In this document: positions 58,131-64,000 of the stretch, one piece after another
Numbering within the stretch: the first letter of the stretch is position 1
Layout: every line of letters starts with the position of its first letter
Assembly: GCA_037443565.1 (NCBI GenBank)
Contig: JBBIOB010000008.1
Span: 3,507 to 67,506, forward strand
DNA: 64,000 bases
DNA from: Fervidifonticultor_A sp037443565
GTDB taxonomy: Bacteria > Sysuimicrobiota > Sysuimicrobiia > Sysuimicrobiales > Humicultoraceae
Direction: 5' to 3'
The notes under the pieces: generated by a model
Database searches by the model: none
What the model was told of the DNA's origin: nothing
Seen by the model: only the letters and a program-made list of their open reading frames with translations
Made by a program: the position numbers and the translations under genes

Positions 58131-60023
58131 TCAGGGAAGCTTGCTTGTCGTGGGCGCTCCCCCGACCTCGTGCCCCGCTGTGCCCGACACACGGCGACTC
58201 AGCAGCCGGAGAGCCGTAACAGCCCCGCAGATGCCCAGGCCTACCGCCGAGGCCATCACCCCCGGATAGAAGAGGAGCGCCGCGCCCGCGATGAGCAGGA
58301 CGCGCTCGATCGGGTGCAGCATGCCCGCAAAGTACCCCATGACCCCCGCGGACAGGAACACCACGCCGATCATCGCGGTGGCAATGTGAAGCGCCGCGTC
58401 CATCGGGTCGCCGCGCAGCAGGAGCGTCGGGATGAAGACGAAGCCAAAGGGCACCAGGTACCCAGACAGCGTGAGCTTCATCCCTTTGAATCCCGTCTCG
58501 AGCCAGTTCGACCCCGCGATCGCAGACGCGGTGAAGAGCGCCATCCCTTCCGGTGGCGTGATCGTGGCCAGTACCGAGTAGTAGAAGATGAACATGTGCG
58601 CGTGGATCGTGGGGACGCCCACCGCCTCCAGCGCCGGCGCCACAGTGGCCGCGGCGATGAGATACGCGGCCGTGGTCGGCAGGGCCAGCCCCAGCACCAG
58701 GGTCGCCCCCACCACAAAGAGCAGAATGATGAACAGGCTCCCACCCGCGGCCTCGACGGCGAGCGCCGAGAACTTCAGACCGATGCCGGTGAAGACGATC
58801 ATCGAGTAGATGAGCGCCGAACACGCGGTGCCCATCGCGGCTTCCAGCGTCCGCGTGCCGCCGTCGGCCAGGGCGTGCGCGATCGCGCGGGGACCCATGC
58901 GCGTCCCCCGGTGGAGCATCGCGATGCCGATGGTGAGCACGACGATCATCGCCGCCGCCCGAGGAGGGTTCATCCCGCCGACGACGAGCACGACCAGCGC
59001 GATCAGTGGGATCAGCATGTGGCCGCGCGTCAGCACGGCGTCGCGCATGGGCAGGAAGCCCGCGCGCAGCTCATCCGCGGTCAGGGCCCGGAGCCCCAGG
59101 CGCCCGGCCCCGAAGTAGACCGAGGAGCCGACGCCCAGGTAGTAGAGCACGGCCGGGACCACGGCGGCGACGACGATGTGCGCGTACGGGATGCGCGTGA
59201 GCTCCGCCATGATAAACGCGGCAGCGCCCATGACCGGGGGCATGAGCTGACCGCCGGCGGAGCTCGCCAGTTCAACGGCCCCCGCCATCGCTGGCGGGAA
59301 CCCGTACTTCTTCATCATCGGGATGGTGACCGACCCGGTGATGGCGACGTTCGCCGGGGCCGATCCGGACACGCTGCCGAAGGCCATGCTCCCCATGACC
59401 GAGACCTGCGCCGGGCCGCCGCGGATGTGCCCGGCGGTGCGCATTGCCACGCTGTTCAGCAGGTCGGCGAGCCCCGACTTCATCATCACCTGCCCGAGCA
59501 CGATGAACACCAGGATGTAGGTGGCCGCGACACCAACCGGCAGGCTCCACATGCCGTCGGAGGTCAGGTACAGATATCCGAGTACATCCGTGAGTCCGAA
59601 CCCGGCGTGGCCCCAGCTGCTCGGGATGTAGCGCCCGCCGATGGCGTAGGCGATCATCACCAGCACCAGGATCGGCAGGGTCCAGCCGATCGTCCGGCGT
59701 GTGGCTTCGAGGATGACGACGAGCGCGACGACGGCCAGCCACACCTGCCCCCCGCGCGCGATTCCCGCCTGGTAGGCGACGTCTGCATGATGGAGGATGA
59801 TGTACCCGACGGTGAGGATGGTCAGCGCGACGAGCGCCACCTCTGTCAACCGCACGCGGCCGAGGCGGGCGAGCGTCTCGAGAAAGATCAAGACGAGCGC
59901 GAAGAGCACGAACAGGGGCCGCTGGACGAACAGGTCGAGCCCGCCCCGCCAGGCCTCCACCAGGAAGGTCACGGCGAATAGCAGGGCGGCGCCCCGGTAG
60001 ATGTGCGTCAGCCACTGCGCCAC
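58131..60023 (-). CDS. TRAP transporter fused permease, TAXI type
   Basis: 630-residue membrane protein joining the small (DctQ-like, first 140 residues) and large (DctM-like) subunits. About 16 helices; motifs GSVSGSAPANVAITGSVTIPMMKKYGF, SSAGGQLMPPVMGAAAFIMAE and YSVLATITPPEGMALFTAS are typical. GTG start at 60023. Works with the TAXI binding protein upstream in sodium- or proton-driven uptake. Confidence 0.93.
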   Translation of the reverse strand: MAQWLTHIYRGAALLFAVTFLVEAWRGGLDLFVQRPLFVLFALVLIFLETLARLGRVRLTEVALVALTILTVGYIILHHADVAYQAGIARGGQVWLAVVALVVILEATRRTIGWTLPILVLVMIAYAIGGRYIPSSWGHAGFGLTDVLGYLYLTSDGMWSLPVGVAATYILVFIVLGQVMMKSGLADLLNSVAMRTAGHIRGGPAQVSVMGSMAFGSVSGSAPANVAITGSVTIPMMKKYGFPPAMAGAVELASSAGGQLMPPVMGAAAFIMAELTRIPYAHIVVAAVVPAVLYYLGVGSSVYFGAGRLGLRALTADELRAGFLPMRDAVLTRGHMLIPLIALVVLVVGGMNPPRAAAMIVVLTIGIAMLHRGTRMGPRAIAHALADGGTRTLEAAMGTACSALIYSMIVFTGIGLKFSALAVEAAGGSLFIILLFVVGATLVLGLALPTTAAYLIAAATVAPALEAVGVPTIHAHMFIFYYSVLATITPPEGMALFTASAIAGSNWLETGFKGMKLTLSGYLVPFGFVFIPTLLLRGDPMDAALHIATAMIGVVFLSAGVMGYFAGMLHPIERVLLIAGAALLFYPGVMASAVGLGICGAVTALRLLSRRVSGTAGHEVGGAPTTSKLP

Positions 60024-60049
60024 GGTGGGTCCTCTACGGCCCCGAGGCG

Positions 60050-61039
60050 CTATCTCGGCAGGCCTGCCGGCGGCTGCATCTCAGGCGGAATCCGAATCCC
60101 CACCTCGCGGTAGTACCGAAGGGCGCCGGGATGCACGGGGTACTTGGTCTGCAGCACCGTCTGTGGAGTCATCCCTTCGGCTTCCTTATAGATCCTCACC
60201 ACCGTGCTGAAGTTGTCGAACACAGCCTTGGTGATCTGGTAGACCAGGTCGGGCTCCAGGTCGTGGCGGGCGGCCATGACCGCCCACGGCGCCAGGACCC
60301 ATGCCTTGCCGGCCCCTCGATAGGACGGACCGAAGTCGGCCTCGGCAATCGGGAGCTGCGGCATCCGCTCCCTGACGAGCTCCAGTTCCTCGGCGGTGAA
60401 CGAGAGGATCCGGAGCGGCTCCCGCAGCGAGATCTCGTAGTAGGCCGGCGCGATGGCGCCGGCCACGGCCACGTCGACGTCTCCATTCTGGAGCGCCGTG
60501 GCCGCATCGCCGTGCGGATAGTGGTAGAGCCGGCTGGGCCGGAGGCGCAGGATCTCAAGCAGACGCGTCCCCACCTGATCAGCCAGCGAGCCGCGCGTCA
60601 GCATGTTGAGCCGCTTGCCGTTGAGGTCCGAGAACCTGGTGATCCCGGAGCTCTGCTTCACGATGAAGTGCACGTACTGGGGCGGCACCGTTGGATACAT
60701 CTGCAGTGGGAACTTTCTGGCCTCGGCAAACTGACCTTGCCGCTGGAGGACCTGGAACCCGTCGACGGTGACCACCACGGCAATGTCCCCAAGCCCACTG
60801 GCCAGCCTGACGGCGTTGGCACCAAGGCCGGGAGTCGCCTGCACCGTCGCCGCAGCCACGCCCCGCAGGTGTTCAGACAAGACCTGGCTCATCCCGGCCG
60901 CCTGGAGATACGGTCCGCCGCCGATGACCCCACCGAGCACGGTCAGACGGACTTGGGCGTGGCTCAGCCCCACAAGCGACAGCCCCAGCACCGCCACAAG
61001 GGTCGTGACCACCAACCATCGAGTCCCATGCGCGCGCAT
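60050..61039 (-). CDS. TAXI-family TRAP transporter substrate-binding protein
   Basis: Secreted binding protein. Signal peptide WLVVTTLVAVLGLSLVGLSHA, then LTVLGGVIGGGPYLQAAGMSQVL and the TAXI core; FVKQSSGITRFSDLNGKRLNM binds the ligand loop. 329 residues from the ATG at 61039 behind GGAGGAGGGG. Known TAXI ligands include glutamate and aromatic or C4 acids; the ligand here is unknown. Confidence 0.9.
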   Translation of the reverse strand: MRAHGTRWLVVTTLVAVLGLSLVGLSHAQVRLTVLGGVIGGGPYLQAAGMSQVLSEHLRGVAAATVQATPGLGANAVRLASGLGDIAVVVTVDGFQVLQRQGQFAEARKFPLQMYPTVPPQYVHFIVKQSSGITRFSDLNGKRLNMLTRGSLADQVGTRLLEILRLRPSRLYHYPHGDAATALQNGDVDVAVAGAIAPAYYEISLREPLRILSFTAEELELVRERMPQLPIAEADFGPSYRGAGKAWVLAPWAVMAARHDLEPDLVYQITKAVFDNFSTVVRIYKEAEGMTPQTVLQTKYPVHPGALRYYREVGIRIPPEMQPPAGLPR

Positions 61040-61041
61040 GC

Positions 61042-62067
61042 TCAACCCCTCCTCCTGTGCAGTGATGTTGACTCGCGAACCTTCAGCGTACAGGGCAGCA
61101 CGACCGACGACACGCGCCTGCCCGAGAGGACATCGAGCAGGAGCCGGACGGCCGTCCGGCCTAGGTCATACGTCGGGACCGCCACGGTCGTCAGTGACGG
61201 GACGGTGTACGACGCGACCGGCGTGTCATCAAACCCCACGACCGAGACGTCGTCGGGCACCCGCAGGCCCAGGTCGTGCAGGGCCCGGATGACCGCGATG
61301 CCGACCTGGTCGTTGGCGGCGACGGCCGCAGTCGGCCGTGCCGCTCTCCCGAACAACGTCACTACAGCGTCCCCGGTTCGCACCGGCGTGAACCCGACCT
61401 CAATGACCAGGTCGGCCTCGACCGTGATCCCCGCCGCATCCAGCGCCCGCCGGTACCCCTGCACACGATCGGCGGAGGTGAGCGAGATCGCCGGCCCGGC
61501 CAGGCAGGCGATCCGCCGGTGGCCCAGCTCCACGAGATGCTGTGTGGCCATGGCGCCCGCCGCGACGTTGTCGATGCCCACCGACGGGAGCCGGGCGCGG
61601 TGCCGGCCGATCATCACCACCGGCAGCGCCCGGCCGGTGATCGCCTGCTCGGCGCGGCCGAAGACCCCACCGGCGATGATGATCCCGTCCACGCGGCGTT
61701 CCATGAGGGCCCGCAGGTAGAGACGTTGCTTGTCGGGCCGGCGGTCGGTGTTGCCCAGAATCACGGTCCGGCCCGAGGGTCCCACGGCGTCCTCGATGCC
61801 GCGAAGAATCGCGGCGTAGTAGGGATTGGACACGTCGGGGATCAGGACGCCGATCGCCTCGGTCTCCTGGGTGAGCAGGCTGCGGGCCAGTAGGTTGGGG
61901 ATGTACGAGAGCTTGCGCGCCGCGGTCAGCACGCGCCGGCGCCCCCGCTCGCTGACCGGGTGGCTGCTGCGGTTCAGGACGCGGGACACGGTGGCCGGCG
62001 AGACCCCGGCGTGGCGCGCCACGTCCCGAATGGTCATGACCCGCCGGCGAACTATGCGAGTGCCCAC
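61042..62067 (-). CDS. LacI-family transcriptional regulator
   Basis: 341 residues. HTH TIRDVARHAGVSPATVSRVLNRSSHPVSERGRRRV with hinge helix NLLARSL, then the ligand domain (GVLIPDVSNPYYAAILRG, ANDQVGIAVIRALHDLGLRVPDDVSVVGFDD). Start taken as the GTG at 62067 right behind GGAGGAGGC, overlapping the upstream isomerase by 16 bases; the ATG at 62037 is an alternative. Three bases before the TAXI gene, so it likely controls uptake and the sugar genes. Confidence 0.9.
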   Translation of the reverse strand: MGTRIVRRRVMTIRDVARHAGVSPATVSRVLNRSSHPVSERGRRRVLTAARKLSYIPNLLARSLLTQETEAIGVLIPDVSNPYYAAILRGIEDAVGPSGRTVILGNTDRRPDKQRLYLRALMERRVDGIIIAGGVFGRAEQAITGRALPVVMIGRHRARLPSVGIDNVAAGAMATQHLVELGHRRIACLAGPAISLTSADRVQGYRRALDAAGITVEADLVIEVGFTPVRTGDAVVTLFGRAARPTAAVAANDQVGIAVIRALHDLGLRVPDDVSVVGFDDTPVASYTVPSLTTVAVPTYDLGRTAVRLLLDVLSGRRVSSVVLPCTLKVRESTSLHRRRG

Positions 62068-62966
62068 GCCTCCTCCATCACGCGCTTGGCGTTGGCCACG
62101 ATCAGCTCGGACCGCTCGCCGGCCACGAGCGGCCGCACCTCGGCGCTGCACACCGGCCGGGTGACAGGATTGAAGAACCCCTGGTCCACCAGCAGCCGGA
62201 AGAACGCGCGCACGTCGTCGGTTGTGACCTCGCTGTCCGGGAAGTCAAATCGCGGCTGCAGGTCGCCGTAGGCGACGTGTCGCCGGTCCTTGATGTACGC
62301 GTTGCCGATGTGCACGTGTGTGAGGTACGGGAGCAACATGGGGATCGTCACCGCGGGGTCTTCCCTGAGCAGCGGGAAGTGCGAGAGATCCACCAGGACC
62401 CCAAACGACGGGTATGACCGGCGGACCGCCTGCACAACGTCCAGCGCGTCCTGGACGTGCCCCACCAGGAACTCCTTGTCGATGTCGCGATCGAAGATCT
62501 TCAGGGTCAGGCCCGGATCGTTGTGCTCCTTGGCGAACTCGCAGATCTGCAGCAGCGAGTCGACCAGGATCTGCTTGGCCTCCTCGCGGCGCTCCGCCCC
62601 GGGATCCTTGCCGGAAAAGACCCGCACCCACCGGGCGCCGAGGTGCGCGGCCTCGCGGATGCAGTTCCTCATCTGGTTGAGCGCCCGCCGGCGCGCCTCG
62701 GGATCCAGCGCGTTGATGCTGAGCTTCTGGCTGAACATCGCGGGCTGGGCCGCGTAGCACACTTCGAGGTGGCTCTGCTCCAGGATCCGCCTGGCCTCGT
62801 CACGAACCAGAGGTTCTTTCATCCAGCCAACCTCGATCGCCGCGAAGAAGGTGTCCTCGCAGATCTTCAGGAGGCTCTCGATGATCGGTCCGGTGCCCTG
62901 CTCGAGAGGGAACGCCTTGAACAGGACGATCCCCGGCCGCATGTAGCGCTTCATCGGTGCATCCAT
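62052..62966 (-). CDS. Sugar phosphate isomerase/epimerase-family TIM barrel
   Basis: 304 residues of the xylose-isomerase-like superfamily: VRVFSGKDPGAERREEAKQIL, LTLKIFDRDIDKEF, FGVLVDLSHFPLL and HVHIGNAYIKD with metal-binding residues. Substrate unknown. It lies between the zinc dehydrogenase (40-bp gap) and the LacI regulator, pointing to polyol or sugar-acid catabolism. Confidence 0.85.
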   Translation of the reverse strand: MDAPMKRYMRPGIVLFKAFPLEQGTGPIIESLLKICEDTFFAAIEVGWMKEPLVRDEARRILEQSHLEVCYAAQPAMFSQKLSINALDPEARRRALNQMRNCIREAAHLGARWVRVFSGKDPGAERREEAKQILVDSLLQICEFAKEHNDPGLTLKIFDRDIDKEFLVGHVQDALDVVQAVRRSYPSFGVLVDLSHFPLLREDPAVTIPMLLPYLTHVHIGNAYIKDRRHVAYGDLQPRFDFPDSEVTTDDVRAFFRLLVDQGFFNPVTRPVCSAEVRPLVAGERSELIVANAKRVMEEAWALA

Positions 62967-63006
62967 CTCGTCAACCCCTCCGGAGGATGAGCCCGCCGCT
63001 CCGCGG

Positions 63007-64000
63007 CTACGGCATCACCACCACCTTGATCGCATCGTCGATCCGCTTCTCGAATGTCTCAAGCGCCGTGGGCAACTCGTCCAACCTAAAGGTGTGGGTG
63101 ATGAACGGGCGGCCTGAGATCTTGCCCTGCGCCATGAGTGCCAGCCCGCGCTTCGTGGCGCCCCGGCCTTCGCCGCGGATGCCGTAGAGGTAGAGGTTGT
63201 TGCGCACCACGTGCGCCGCGTCGAACGGCACCATGTCGCTGGAGAAGGCCGCCAGGCACACACGGCCGCCTCGCTTGCAGCAGTAGACCGCCTGATTCAC
63301 CGCGTCCGGCGCGCCGGAGCACTCCATGACAAGGTCGACGCCCAGGCCGCCCTCGGAGAGCCCGCGCACGGTCTCGACCAGCGGCTGCTGCCGGACGTTG
63401 ATCACGTGATCGGCACCCAGCTCGCGGCCCAGGTTCAGGCGGCTCTCCCGCGTCCCGGCCAGAATGACCTCGGCGCCCAGCGCCTTGCCGCACGCCACCG
63501 TCATCAGCCCGATCGGTCCAGGCCCGATGACCAGCAGCGACTCGCCGGCGATCAGGCCGCCCAGCACGTCGAGGCCGTAGATCGAGGTCCCGGCGGTGAC
63601 CACGAGCGTGGCCTCATCGAACGGAATGTGGTCCGGCAACTTGAATGCGGTGTTGATGTGGTTGACCGCGTACTCGGCGAACCCGCCGTCGGTCGTGAAC
63701 CCGTTGGCGCGGTGGCCCTTGGCGCGATACGAGTAGTTGAGGCACGACGTGTACATGCCGTGCCGGCAGCGCTCACACCGTCCGCAGCCGGCGTGGATCT
63801 CGACCACCACGCGGTCGCCGATCCGGAACTCGTCCACCGAAGGCCCAAGGGCGGCCACCGTGCCCACGTACTCGTGGCCGATGACGTGCTGTCCGTCAAA
63901 CGGCGAGCCGCCATCGATCATCGCGGGCAGCCCCTTGTGGTAGATCTCGATGTCGGTGCCGCAGATGGCCACCGCCTCGATCTTGACGAGCACCTCGGCG
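63007..64000 (-). CDS. Zinc-dependent medium-chain dehydrogenase (5' end outside window)
   Basis: Alcohol/polyol dehydrogenase of the threonine or sorbitol dehydrogenase type. Catalytic zinc ligands in AICGTDIEIYHKG and GHEYVG; structural zinc cysteines in HAGCGRCERCRHGMYTSC; NAD loop VIGPGPIGLMTVA. The start lies beyond the right edge. Likely oxidises a sugar alcohol or hydroxy acid for the isomerase neighbour. Confidence 0.9.
   Translation of the reverse strand, partial: AEVLVKIEAVAICGTDIEIYHKGLPAMIDGGSPFDGQHVIGHEYVGTVAALGPSVDEFRIGDRVVVEIHAGCGRCERCRHGMYTSCLNYSYRAKGHRANGFTTDGGFAEYAVNHINTAFKLPDHIPFDEATLVVTAGTSIYGLDVLGGLIAGESLLVIGPGPIGLMTVACGKALGAEVILAGTRESRLNLGRELGADHVINVRQQPLVETVRGLSEGGLGVDLVMECSGAPDAVNQAVYCCKRGGRVCLAAFSSDMVPFDAAHVVRNNLYLYGIRGEGRGATKRGLALMAQGKISGRPFITHTFRLDELPTALETFEKRIDDAIKVVVMP

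Noticed and set aside
1..64000. tRNA, rRNA, riboswitches, insertion sequences
   Set aside because: Intergenic gaps are short and none shows cloverleaf, rRNA, riboswitch or transposase signatures on reading; a covariance-model scan was not possible.

Overview
This is a dense, GC-rich bacterial chromosome segment (about 60 protein genes, short gaps, mostly on the minus strand; no rRNA, tRNA, CRISPR array or insertion sequence seen). The gene set suggests an aerobic, respiring heterotroph: partial complex I, A-type cytochrome c oxidase, a fused heme A synthase/heme O synthase, a sulfite-oxidase-like molybdoenzyme, two 2-oxoacid dehydrogenase complexes, acetyl-CoA synthetase and aromatic ring cleavage. 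SufU/SufBCDS (not Isc), a SigB/F/G-type sigma factor, a CtaA-CtaB fusion and prokaryotic COX4 point to a Terrabacteria-type lineage (Chloroflexota, Sysuimicrobiota or a deep Bacillota relative); this is inference, and no marker gene fixes the phylum.

Layout. 1-7.4 kb: MoeB/ThiF protein (cut by the window edge), a divergent ferredoxin-NADP reductase, then lpd-E1alpha-E1beta-E2-lipA. 7.5-12 kb: molybdoenzyme and nuoB-D-I-C. 12-17.7 kb: SsuABC/TauABC-like transporter with two permeases, PfkB kinase and RraA-like protein, divergent from a split transketolase (17.9-19.7 kb). 19.7-28.9 kb: suf operon sufC-sufB(intein)-sufD-Rieske-sufS-DUF2269-like-sufU-fused DppBC permease. 29-33.5 kb: adenosine deaminase and a second E1alpha-E1beta-E2 set. 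33.5-35.1 kb: Nfu-like protein, nucleotidyltransferase-helical protein and a small basic protein. 35.2-41.6 kb: cytochrome oxidase operon. 41.6-45.9 kb: amidase, acetyl-CoA synthetase, sigma factor. 46-49.6 kb: hom-thrC-lysC. 49.7-52.5 kb: two tail-to-tail XRE-TPR regulators and a previously unlisted 52-residue secreted repeat peptide. 52.9-57.8 kb: homoprotocatechuate-type catabolism. 57.7-64 kb: thioesterase fragment, TAXI-TRAP transporter, LacI regulator, sugar isomerase-like protein and a zinc dehydrogenase (cut by the window edge).

The most exciting candidate is at 50976-52529. A short gene encodes a signal peptide followed by two perfect copies of the 12-residue sequence GHGDIEALGGWA. 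The two 36-bp DNA copies differ at four positions, all synonymous. It lies directly upstream of, and in the same direction as, an XRE-TPR regulator of about 428 residues. This is the architecture of RRNPP peptide-pheromone systems, and I propose a peptide signalling cassette outside the classical Firmicutes examples. Other points of note are the intein in SufB, a fused DppB-DppC permease ending the suf operon, duplicated COX3 genes, a large hairpin separating the aromatic cluster from the peptide cassette, and an apparent frameshift at the start of a DapA-family gene.
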